Assembly: GCA_010279815.1 (NCBI GenBank)
Contig: QEOQ01000658.1
Span: 594,273 to 658,272 of the forward strand
Direction: 5' to 3'
DNA length: 64,000 nt
Source: Brachionus plicatilis
Taxonomy: Eukaryota; Rotifera; Eurotatoria; Ploima; Brachionidae
Numbering within the stretch: position 1 is the first letter of the stretch; every line of letters begins with the position of its first letter. The notes under the pieces are model-generated. The model saw only the letters and a list, made by a program, of their open reading frames with translations. It made no database searches and was not told where the DNA came from. The position numbers were made by a program, and so were the translations under genes. Shown here in pieces: positions 1 to 11,700 of the stretch.

Positions 1-380
1 TAAGTTTTTATTAAAAATTGCGGTACCAAAACATTATTTGTCTTTATTTAGTTTTAAAAAACTCTAGACTATTCAGTTTAATTTTATAAAATACAAAAAT
101 AAAGTCAAAATATTGGATTAATAGTAATGTCTTTTATAATTTAAGTAATAAAATAAAAAAACATCGGTATTTACAATATCGTGACTCTATTAAGAATTTT
201 ATGAAATCAAACTGATCTTTTAATAAATTTAAATCTAAAAATTTTGCACGAAATTTAAAGTTTTATTTTTTTTAAATTCAAAACCAATTTATCGTAAATT
301 TTATATAAGAAAAGTAAAAACTTTTAGTTTTTGACTAGAGTTATAATGAATTCTAATGAAATAATGAAAATTACAATTCA

Positions 381-418
381 ACTCAACTACTCTCGGTTCA
401 TCCTTCTAGTAGTTGAGT
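381..418. repeat. short inverted repeat in RINT1 intron
   Basis: Eleven-base arms ACTCAACTACT (381-391) and AGTAGTTGAGT (408-418) separated by 16 bases. It lies in intronic sequence upstream of the first visible RINT1 exon. No function can be assigned. Confidence 0.5.
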
Positions 419-532
419 CTAGATAGGAATTCAAATAAATAAATAAAAATTCTAACTTGTTGTTTTTCAACTAGAAAAATTAAATTCATTGAATAAAAAA
501 AAATAAGCCATTAATTAAAATTTTGATTTAAG

Positions 533-1430
533 TTTTACATCCAATTGCAATTTTATAAACTAAAGTTTGATCAGTTCGTCAAGAAATATCAATTAGTAGA
601 AAATTTGGATGCAAATAATTTTCTGAGTGATGAAGGTGAAGATAGAATTGGTGAAGAGTTAAGCGATTCATTTGATAAAAATATTAAATCTGCTAAACCA
701 TTTCTGGAAATCGAAGGAACAATATTCGATGATCTATTACCATCATATGAGAAGGTTAAAAATGACATAGTAAAACAAATAGTCCAAAAGTGCAAATGGG
801 AATTCACATCGAGAGCTAATGTTTATAAACATGAAAAATGGATGTGTATGCCTTTAGTCTCTGAATTTTACAAGCAAACACTGACTGACTCGGCATCAGA
901 CATGCTCATATCTTTACGAAATATGCTTCATTTGCTAAAAGATTCCATAAATCAAGAAATTTTCAACACAATAATTAAAAAACTGTCAAGTGAATTGGAC
1001 ATTTTCTATTATAAGGATCTAATTCTGCATACCACCTTTAATGAAGGAGGCATTCACCAACTTGACTATGATATAAACAAGTACCTAATGCCAATTTTAA
1101 ATGAATTCGCCATAGATTTCAACGTCAATAGTTTCTTTAGATTGTAAGTTAAGGTAAAAAGATCTAAATTTAAAATTTATTTTTTTTTTTAGAACAAATG
1201 AATCAATCAGTTTGATAAAGATGAAACAAGGACCAGCCATATTGCTAAAAGGTCTCATCGAGAAAGCTTTGGTCATAGAAGAAAATAGAGGAATTATTCA
1301 ATCGAGTGATTATGATTTAAAAACTAATGTTTATAATGCAAAAAATGCGCTAAAAGAACTCAATATTCACCATTTAACATGTGAACAGTCTCGAAAAATT
1401 CTAAGCTTAAGATCCGATTTGATGAATTAA
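533..1430 (+). CDS. RINT1: RINT1-like protein, C-terminal part (5' end outside window)
   Basis: The last two exons of a RINT-1/TIP20 family gene. RINT1 is a subunit of the NRZ (Dsl1-type) tethering complex, which acts in Golgi-to-ER vesicle fusion and also binds RAD50. Exon A is 533-1143: the acceptor AG is at 531-532, and the reading frame is open through the splice site, so this is an internal exon and not a start. The donor GTAAGT is at 1144 and the intron is 49 bp. Exon B is 1193-1430, ending in TAA. Together they give 282 residues. Recognisable C-terminal family features are the segment FNEGGIHQLDYDI and the late MKQGPAILL block that follows the splice junction; the frame runs cleanly through the junction (codon TT|A). 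A possible polyadenylation signal AATAAA lies at about 1454. No earlier exon is visible in 1-530, which reads as intron. Identification is from remembered family sequence. Confidence 0.85.
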
Positions 1431-4054
1431 ACCCATTTTATTAAATTCTAACTAAAATAAACTTATCTAAAAAATAACAATTCTAAATATTAAACAATTT
1501 TTCTATCATTTCTGATTATTTATTTGTTTATTTCTGGATCAGCTCCTTCCAAATTTTAAAAAATAAAATAAAACGAAATTTAATTTAATTCAAATAAAAA
1601 AATACCCTAGATTTCGGGATTAAAAAGATACGAAAAAATATTGAAAATTTTTACGATTTTTTATTGAAAAATATTAAATAAGTTATGTTTTATAGCATTT
1701 TTCTTCTTTAATTAAAAATAAGGCTATTTTCAATTAATTTTATTTTATTATAAACAAAATAGAAATAAAAATATTATAGATTAAAAATTAATAATGGTGA
1801 TGAAAAATTTTAATTTAAAAAAAATTATTTTTCGTTCTTTTAATGAACAAGTATATTAAATTTATGTTTACAAGCATATAATAATAAGACTTTGAATATA
1901 TCAGATATTGATATCGTTTTTTAGAAGTCAGCTGAAGCTTTATTGGATCAGATTTGTCTTAATCTAGCTTTTAAGATGAACGTTCAATTCGTAGAATTGT
2001 TTAGTTGATAGAATAATATTCACCAAAAAGATTTTAAATAGAATAAACATTTAGTAGAAATTTTATTTTGAAATTTTTTCGAATGATCTGTGATAATTAA
2101 AAAAAATTAATTAAAATATAGTAAATTCTTTCAAAAATTAACAAGAAAAGTGAATTTCGATATATATAATTCAATTTCAGGTGTTGAATTTTCGTTTTAT
2201 AAAATTTGCCAGCAGCTATCAGAACAAGCTTTAGATTGGTATTGATGAAAAATCAATATGAAATCTGCTGTAATTGAAAATAATATAATAATTAAATAAA
2301 AATCTTTATTTTAAAATTTTTCAAAGAAAAAAAATTCTATAAAAATTTGTTTCTATGGGTTTTTTACGTTTTAATTAATTTATATGCCGACTGAATATTC
2401 ATCCTTAGTCTTTTCGGATAAAGCAGTTCCATTTAGTCTGACAAACTATGGCATTATTTATGGAGGCCTTAGAATCAAATTAAAAAAAAATATATATTGA
2501 TAATATATTTTATCTTTTTAATATTTTTTCCATTCATTTTTATTAATCTTAAAAATGTCGATGTAAAAAAGGAAGTCTTAAGGAGAGGCATTTATTTGCA
2601 AAGGAGTACGGTATTTACAAAAGCGCTCATAATGATGAACTTGTTAATAAAATATCTTTTCATGTTTTTAAATATATTATTATATAAAACGTCTTTTTAT
2701 TATTTGAAAAATAAATATTTCCCCCTTGCTTTCCTCGCCCGCTTTCCTGTTAGAATTTATATTGCTTGATATAAATTTTGTTAATTAATATAAATTTTTA
2801 AAATTGATTTTATCAAAATTTTGGCGAATTTACTCGAAAACCTATAATTTACGTAATTTTAGATTAGTGAAAGACAGTAAATATAGTTAGCAGATTTTAA
2901 TAGAATTTACTAAAATTTCTGTAAAATTTTACCTGATGCACTAAAAATTTCAATAGAGACTAATTTTTTTTGTTCCTTTTTGGCTCCAGAAATTTTAGTT
3001 CTTTACACTAAATAGTTATATTCTTTTAAATTCGTGAAAATTTTAGTAAAATCAATTTTAAAAATCAGGAATGTATATTTTATTAATTTTTTGGGAACAA
3101 AAATAAAATAATTTTAACAATCGTGTTTGGATGAATTGAATTTAAAAAAAAATAAAAATACATAATATTATTTCAATATTGGATTTTAAATAAGTAAAGA
3201 GAGATCTGATAGAGGTACTTTTGTGAACTAATAAAAAATAAAAAAGGTATTTTTTTATTGTAAAAATATTCGATGTAGAAAAAAATGGTTTAAATGAATT
3301 GTAAATGTAAATGATTTGAATAAAAATAAAGTCTCATTGTATTGTATTTGTATATGCTACGTAAATTATTATTTTAGATTTATAATCATAATAATAGTTA
3401 ATCGTTAAAGATTATTTTAAGTTAATAGTTAACTTCCGTTTTATGATAGTGTGTGTCTGTTTTTTTTTAAGAAATTATCTCCTCTGTAGAAAAACCTAGC
3501 TTTCTAACACTTCAAACGATTTTTGAAGGTTAAAACTTTATTTGGGGAATAAATTAAAAAAGACTCTTGAATTAAATTAATTTTTATAGCAACAAAATTT
3601 GTCATTAATTTTGATCAGTATAGTTATTTTAAATTTGAATTCAAAGTTATTAAAGCTTTACAGTAATTATGAAATTAAATTAATATTTCTCATTTGAGAT
3701 TTAACTGAGAAAATGTGAGAAGTTCATCACTTTCTCATTTAGAAGCATTGAGAGATCGAAATGAGAAAATTTCCTGGTTATTTGAAGTTTGAATATTTAA
3801 ATTATTAAATAATTTTTTTATGAAATTCAAAAAATTACTCAAAGTATTTTAAATTTTAAAATTGTTCAACTCTCATTTTAAATGCAAAGATTTAATTCAA
3901 AAAATTTTAGAAACTTAACTCAAATTTAAAAAAGTTTTTAAAAAAATTGAAAAAGTTAAATTTAAGTTAATTCTGAAAACTTTATGCTTCTATATTGAAT
4001 TCAATGATGACTTTCTTGATAGATTAAAAATAAAATTTTAAATAAATAAAAAAT
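1431..4054. other. intergenic region between RINT1 and BUB3
   Basis: AT-rich sequence with no supportable gene. An open frame at 2497-2769 is low-complexity (I/F/L/K-rich) and is not believed. It holds a small inverted-repeat element (2794-3065, listed separately) and a GC-richer pocket at about 2720-2750. The BUB3 promoter must lie toward its right end but no motif stands out. Confidence 0.6.
2794..3065. mobile_element. MITE-like inverted-repeat element (272 bp)
   Basis: The left arm (2794-2832) starts ATTTTTAAAATTGATTTTA and the right arm (3027-3065) is its reverse complement over about 39 bp with a handful of mismatches. There is no coding potential. The superfamily cannot be assigned, and target-site duplications are not distinguishable in the AT-rich flanks. 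Confidence 0.55.
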
Positions 4055-5075
4055 ATGTCAGAATATCAATTGGATAACACCCCTTCAGACGCTATATCAT
4101 CCATAAAATTTGGACCAAAAAGCTCTCAATTTTTACTGGCAACCTCATGGGACAATTCAGTCCGCCTCTATGATATCGATTCGAATCGCCTAAAGCATAC
4201 TTTTAGTCATAAGAGGCCCGTTCTTGACTGCTGCTTTGGCGATTCGAATAAATCTTTTAGTGGTGGTTTGGACAAATATTTGGTAATGTACGATTACCAA
4301 GCACAAAAAGAAATCGTAATCGGATCTCACCAAGAAGCAATAAGATGTGTTCACCACTGTAAAAATAAAAATTTGGTAATAACTGGTTCTTGGGACAAGT
4401 TAATTAAACTTTGGGATACAAGGAGTCCAAGTTGTGTTGGGTCCTATGAGCAGCCGGACAAAGTGTATACATTAGACAATTGTGATGAAAAATTGGTAGT
4501 TGGAACAGCAAACCGGAAGATAAGAATATGGAATTTAAACAACATGGGCATGTCGGAAGCTAGGGAATCGAGTCTGAAATATCAAACCAGATCAATTAAG
4601 TGTTTTCCTAACAAGCAAGGATTTGTTCTTAGCTCCATTGAGGGAAGAGTTGCAGTGGAATATTTTGACATGAATCCAGATGAACAACGAAAAAAATATG
4701 CCTTTAAGTGTCACAGAATAAAAGAGAATGATGCTGAGCTAGTTTTTCCTGTGAACACCATTTCTTTTCATAATATTCATAGCACGTTCGCAACTGGAGG
4801 TGCTGATGGGTAAGTTATGAATATCTTAAGAGAGTCTGTGATTAAAATTTTAAAAAAGAATGGTTAACATATGGGACCCTTTTAACAAAAAAAGGCTATG
4901 TCAATTTCACTCCTATCCAACTGGAATCACGTCGCTTTGCTTCGACTCACCTGGAACAACTTTGGCAATTGCTTGTTCTTATTATTATGGCATTGGTGAT
5001 ATCGATCCTAGCCAAATACCAAAAGAAAATATTTACATACGACGCGTATCTGAATTAGAAACAAAGCCTAAGTAG
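4055..5075 (+). CDS. BUB3: BUB3 mitotic checkpoint WD40 protein
   Basis: WD40 beta-propeller that binds the GLEBS motifs of BUB1 and BUBR1 and docks them on phosphorylated KNL1 at kinetochores, as part of the spindle assembly checkpoint. Exon 1 is 4055-4809 and the donor GTAAGT begins at 4810. The intron is 49 bp. Exon 2 is 4859-5075, joined as GG|A. The product is 323 residues, about the usual length for BUB3. The match to animal BUB3 is close and continuous: SSIKFGPKSSQFLLATSWD near the start, TGSWDKLIKLWD in a middle blade, ESSLKYQTR, FPNKQGFVLSSIEGRVAVEY, FKCHRIKEN, and VNIWDPFNKKRLCQFH just after the splice site, ending ETKPK. The start is the first ATG and aligns with the family N-terminus. 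AATAAA occurs about 65 bp after the stop (near 5141). Very confident. Confidence 0.97.
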
Positions 5076-5710
5076 ACAGTTTTTTTTCTTGAGAATTGAA
5101 TCAATAATGGATTTAAAAATTGTAAATAAATAATGGTTGAATAAAGAATTTCTAATTCTTATAACAAATTTTCAGTTTAAAATAATTTTTTTTTTTATCA
5201 TAATTATAAGCAGTAATAATGTGTTTTTTAAATTTGAAAATAAGTTTTTTTTTCAAAAGGAAATGAAAACTAAGAAGTCAGCAAAAAATGAATTTTAACT
5301 CAAAAGAATTCAAAAAATGTTCATCGAATCATGCTCATTTTCTGATAATAAATGTCATAATCAATAGAATTTCTAAATTAAAATATTTTTTTCTAATTTC
5401 AAAACAACAATTTTAAAGGTATCTTGTTAAAATAAAAAATCGATTTTTGAAAAAAAATCAAATCCGCTTTTTCTCAGTTTATCTTAAAAATCAATAAATT
5501 TTCATTTAAAATCCTTATCGAATTCATGAAAGAACAAAAATCATTAATTTTTAGAAAATTAAAAATATAATTTGAAAAAATTCGCCTTCAAATGGAGATA
5601 TCACACAATCACCTCCTAAGTAAACCGTCATATCCTCGTTATTACGCATTTCAAAGAGTATTTTAACAGCCCCCTACAATAAAACTTAAATATTTATCAA
5701 TTTTTTAAAG
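5076..5710. other. intergenic/5' region of RGS gene with a possible minus-strand coding scrap
   Basis: Mostly A/T-rich sequence. On the minus strand about 5665 to 5570 is more GC-rich and reads as an exon-like piece: after TTGTAG it is open with the segment FEMRNNEDMTVYLGGDC and runs to a stop. No family was recognised; it could be a transposon relic or the last exon of an unseen gene. The upstream end of the RGS gene (a non-coding or short coding first exon) may also lie here. Confidence 0.35.
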
Positions 5711-8700
5711 ATGGAAAAGGTTATAAAGGCAATGCAACACAGACAAACTGGCATCCCAATAAAATCTCAAAAATTGTTTCTGACAACCATATCAAATGCG
5801 TTTACTGGCGAAGACCTGATAGATTGGTTAGAAAAGAATCTCGAAATAGAAGAAATTGGTATTTTTATAATATTTATTCTTGACCTAATTTTCCCATGGA
5901 AAATTTTTTTAATATATCCGGGTAGAAAATTAGATAACATTAACTGAAAATTTTTTTATTCCAATTTTTTTCTTGGAAATGATGTGTTTAAGAAAATTTA
6001 GAGAGCTAAACTGCCCAAAAATTTATTATCAATTTTAATTAAGATAACAAAAAAAAATTTCTGTTATAAATACATCCAATTTAGCTTATATTTGATTTTT
6101 AATAAAATGATTGGGGTTAATAAAAAAAAAGAGTTGATAATAATTCAAAAGAATTTAATAGTGTTGACTGTCTGTCCAAGTTTTTAAACTGTTTTTAAAC
6201 CCACTATTGAAGCGGATCAGATCGGTGCTTTTAATCATTTGCTTAGTATCTATTTTCTCAAAAATTTTAAATGTATTGTTCGATTTTTATTTACAAAATT
6301 CTAAAGATTTTTTAAAAATTTGACTGTTGATAGAATTTTTATATTTTTAAATATAGTAAGATAATTATCAGGTTCTCATGGTTAAGTTTAAAAAAATTGC
6401 TTTTGTATTTTAATTTTTTTCAATGATAGTTTAAAAAAATGAAAGGACATATTAGGGAAATGAAAGTTCTGGTCGAAACTAAAACCATAATGAAACTGCT
6501 TCTAAAATACCAGTTCTGTTTTGAGATCAAAACTTTGATAATTTGGGGGATATAACTCCATTAAAAAAAAAGTAGCAGATAAAAACTATTAATAATAAAT
6601 AATTAATAATTCTATACCGAAATAATGAAAATGTCGAAAATTTTTTAAATATTTAAAAAGTATTCTGTTTTTCAATACAATTGCTTTAACTAAGATCTGA
6701 ATTATTTTTTCTTTCTTGTAGGTCTATGTTTTTAAGGCAAAGTAAAATTTTTGATCAAATTTCATATTTAAAATTTAATCAAAACATTTTAAATGCGCAA
6801 TTAAATTTCAATTCATTTTTTACAAATTACAATCTTTTTTCAAAAATTTAAAAATAAAGCTTTGAAATGTCATAAAAAAATAAAAATCTGCAATGAAATT
6901 TGAAAAATGAAATTTGTTCAAAAATGTGTGATCGTATTGTGCTCAATCGATTAGAGATTTTATGTATAACATTCATTGAGATTCATTGTCATTATCTTCT
7001 TTCTTCAACGGAGTTCAAAGTCTCAAGACTCCTCAGGTTAGATGAAGAGAAAAAAATGGTGCTTTAAACTATTTTGGTAGGCCCATCTTTAATATTATTA
7101 TTTATTTGTATATCTGTACCGATCTAAACCTCCCTCTTTCAGATTAAAAAAAAATAATAATTTTAAATAAAAAAATTTAAAAATAAAAGGATTGTTGCTA
7201 ACCAGGAATAATAATATATGAGTTTATAAAATTTAATTAAATTAGTATATAATAAATATATTTTTTAATAAAAAAAATAAATTAAATCGAGCATATAATT
7301 ATTCAATTTAATCACAACCGCTAATGAACCGCTAAATCAACTGCATGCTTGAGTATGTATTCCTTAACATAAACTGGGAAACTATATTTAGCTTTACTCC
7401 AAATATCAGCACTCTTTTAACGTACCATATATTAAATGATTCAAAATATTGTTCAAACATTGATAACTTGGATAATTTAAACCATTTTAATTCAGTATTA
7501 GAAATAAAATAAGTAAAAAAACTGAAAAATATTAAAATTAGATATATTGAGATAAAGAGTCACAGAATACATATAACTATTTCAATTAAAGATATGTAAT
7601 ATCAAAAATAGCCAAAAATTTACAGTTTTTCAAAATTTTGGTTTCGACATGAGTGACATGTCAGTAAGCTTAATTATGTTTTCTTAATTTTAATAAAATA
7701 AGTATTAAGATTTTAAAAAAAATGTATTTTAAATTAAGTTTTTTTTTTTTTTAAAAAAGAAAAAGAGAAAATTCAACTTAAGAAATTACTAATTAAAACT
7801 TTAAATACAATAATTCCAATAATATGATTGATATGGCCTCAAAACTTTTGGCCAACAATCTCCACAAATCCAATTGTCACACTCCTCACAAGAAATCCAT
7901 GAATTTTGGTCTTTGTCTGAATGAAAAAAACACATACATCCAAAACATCTCTCATCTTGTAATCGAATTTCGAAAATATTTGCTTTTCTGTGAATAGGTG
8001 AGTTGACAGAAACTTTTGTACAAGACGCTTTGCCGAAGCTATAACTCTTGATGCATCAGCTGGATGAGCAGCGCCTGTCTAAATTTTCACATGGTTTACA
8101 CTTCTAATAAATTCTTGTACAACATTTTGAGAATCTTTTGGAAACCTTTTCGCCGAACCTGACAATCGCCTAACAACTAAGTTTTGCCTTTTCATGAAAT
8201 TTCTTAGTCATCCATAAGATGCTTTAAAATGGAAATTTTCACTTAGTTCATCTTTATTTTCATCAATTAGTTAGTCTTTTTTTTGAAGTAAAAATGATGA
8301 AGCTGCAATTTGTTCTTTTCGCTTTGATTCAAACCAATTAAAAAGACAATTTTTGTCATCTAGGAAAAAAAGGTTTCTTTTCAGTGTCTGTTTCCATTTT
8401 AGATTAATTTAGTCGATCTAGTTGTCTTTTAAAATAAATTAATTAAAAAAAAAGACTTTTTATTTTAGAAATTATCATAGAAATATTAAAANNNNNNNNN
8501 NNNNNNNNNNNNNNNNNNNNNNNTAGCTCGGTACAGATATACAAATAAATAATAATGAAATTATTTTTTAAATAACGTATTTGCTCGAATTTAACGACAT
8601 GTCGTTATGTATATACCGACATGTTGTTAAATAATCTCTTTAATGTTATAAGACCCTGTCGTTAATTCACATATATAAAGACATGTACATACATGACATA

Positions 8701-11700
8701 GTTAAAATCGAGCAATTACGTTATAATGAAAAACAAAGTTTAAGTATTTAAAATGAACACCATAACCAGTGAATTCTACTGAAAATTTAATTTTTATAGC
8801 AAAAAATTACCATCAAATATTATTGTTGTACCTTTTGTAACAGTTTATAACATCATTTTGTGTAAAATTTTGTAATTTTGTAATAAAAAGTAAAAAAATG
8901 TAAAATTTCAAGTTGAAAAAGTGTCAAAAAAAACTAAAAAATTAAAAAAAAAAATCAAATTTTTGTTCAGAAAATTTGACTTTTTTGGCCGTCAGCATTT
9001 TTGTTAAGTTTTGCTTGAAATAACGTAATATTATGTAATTTTACATCGTTTTACGCAAGCTAACATTTCATTTCATATATTTTTTGATGAAATTTTATGT
9101 AATCTTACATTTTTTGATGCAAAATTACGCAAAATGTTGTAATATTACCCGTTCTGCAGTTTAAAGTAAAACATTGTAATTGAAAAAATTCATCTTCTAA
9201 TTTTAAAGTTAATATTTTTTTAAGATAGAAAATACATTTAGACTTTCAATTGTTTTATTGAAAAAAAATAAACTTTTTAACAAAAATATTAATTTATAAA
9301 AGCTAATATTTTATTTCACGTTATATGACTTCGAATTTGACAAAAATTCTAATAATTATTTTGTGAAAAGATGAAGCGCTTCATTTGGCAACATTGCTAT
9401 GCAAATTCGGATATTATTTTCAAGTGACTGAGAACGGTTCAACTAATGTGAAAGAAGACAGTGAATTATACAGATTTCAAGTAATCTCAATATATTTGAA
9501 AAGCAATAATAAAAATTTGATTTAAGTCTCCTTATTTTTGGATCTCCACAAATTGGAACGCTGGACACATTGATTACGGTAAATTAGAAAATATTAATTA
9601 TTTAAAAAATTTAATTTTTTTTATTCAAGCTATTTATTTACTAAAAAGAACCATGAGAAATCAAGAAAAACATGGCTTAAATGATTTAGAACTTTCAATT
9701 CTTGAAGATTTAAGAAAAAAATTGGCTCATCAGTGGGATTTTGTGAAGATGCAAGCTGATGCCCAAATTAAGTAATTGACAAGCTTATAACTACTTTTGA
9801 ACAAAATGTTTATTTTCTTGATTCTTTAGGGTTTTAAAAGACAGAAAAAAAGCTGAAAAAACTTTCCTAGATAGTCAGGAGCGAGCATTCTGGAAAATTA
9901 TGCGCTCTGCTGTAAGTTTTTATCTTTATATGAACTTTTTCTATTCATTTTATCTGAAATAACTTTTCTATTTAAAGAATAATTCTTCATCAGTTTTAGA
10001 AGAGGATGCTCGAGTAAATTTAATGCAAGTGAATCCAAAATTTACCAAAAAAGATGAGTTTATTCGTAAGAAAATAAGTTTTTTTGAGCAATCTTTAAAG
10101 AATAGAGTTCGCACAAAAGCGTCTCAAGCTCTACAAAATCTTTGTGCATACAGTGAGATTTATTTTGAATATGATGGCATTTTTGGCCACTGTCAACCAT
10201 CAAATCCATGGATCACCGATGATACAACTATGTGGGAAGTCAGTTCACCACTAGTTGAGCAACCAACTCAATTAAGAGTCAAGAAATGGTTATTTAGCTT
10301 TCGTGAATTACTATCTGATCCTACCGGAGTACGAGAATTTATGAAATTTTGTGAGGTCGAGTTTAGCGTTGAAAACTTAAAGTTTTACTTAGCATGCCAG
10401 GCTGTAAAGCGCGCTCCATTATCTGAATTGCCAATTCTGGTGCACAAGATCTATAAGTATGTAGTATTTTTTAATTTTTATTAAGGATCATGCCGACTTT
10501 GTGATCAATATGAATTCATTTAATGGAATCATATAATCATATAATCGAATTGAGGAAGAGTTGAGAAAGAGTCGAGGAAGAGTTGAGGACAAGTTGAGGA
10601 AGAGTTGAGGAAAGGAAATGTACAAGTTAGTTTTAAATTGTTTATTTATTCATCATTATCTCCTGAAAAAGCGAAACAAAGGAAACTTGAAGTTCATGAT
10701 CATGATCAAATGATCAAAACTTAATTGATTATATTCTTAATAAAAATGATTAATTTAGCTTTTTTAATTATTTTTTAAACATAATATGTTTACTATTTTA
10801 ATTAAAAAAAACAAAACTTTTTTTTTCTAATTGATCGTTAATTGTTTCTTCTCAAATCTTTATTTGAAAACTTTAAAAACAAGTTTAAAATCCGTATGAA
10901 GGTATTCAAATTATGACTTAAAATGGTATTTTAATATTAATTAAAATATATTACGGCGAAACAGAGTAAAATTTTATTTTGCTAAATTTTAAGTTATTGA
11001 TTGAGATTTTTTTTTTACTTTAGCCTAAAGTAAAAAAAAAATCTCAATTATAATTATGAAAATTATTTGAATTTTTATCCGATAAAAATTCAAATAATTT
11101 TCTATCTAATTAAAGATAAAACAAATCATGTTTAATAAAGTAAAGTCATTTTTATCAAAAAATTGATAAAAAATTAGTGATGAAATCGAATATGCATATT
11201 CGAACCGATATTTGAATAAGAAGCATTTAGAATGAAAATTAGTTTCGAATTTAATTTTTGAATAATATACTTGAAATTTAATTTATTCAAATTAAAAATT
11301 AAATCTCTAAAATATTCAATTTAATATTTGAAAATAAAAATTAATCAAAAAAATGATTGATCAAAAAAAAATTTAATTAAAAACGAATTCATTAAATAAA
11401 TTGAATTAATTTGGATACTAAAAGTGTTTAATACACCGCCAAACTTTCACCGTCAACACCACTTTTTCTATCATTTCCTGGATAACAATAGTCTTATCCA
11501 TCTTACCAGGTACCAAAAAATAGGTGTTATGATTTAATCAACGCTATAAGAGCACAAAAAACTAAATTTTCAAATAATTAATTTTTCAAATATTTTGTTC
11601 AAATTTAAATACTTTTAGATTATTAGTTGAATTTATCTAAAATTCAAGTTGTTTTTAAATTAAAGTTAAGTTCGAATTTTAATTTGAAAAAAGAAAGTTT

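Noticed and set aside
2497..2769. 90-residue plus-strand open frame
   Set aside because: Dominated by I, F, L, K and Y as expected from random AT-rich sequence; no splice or start context and no family resemblance.
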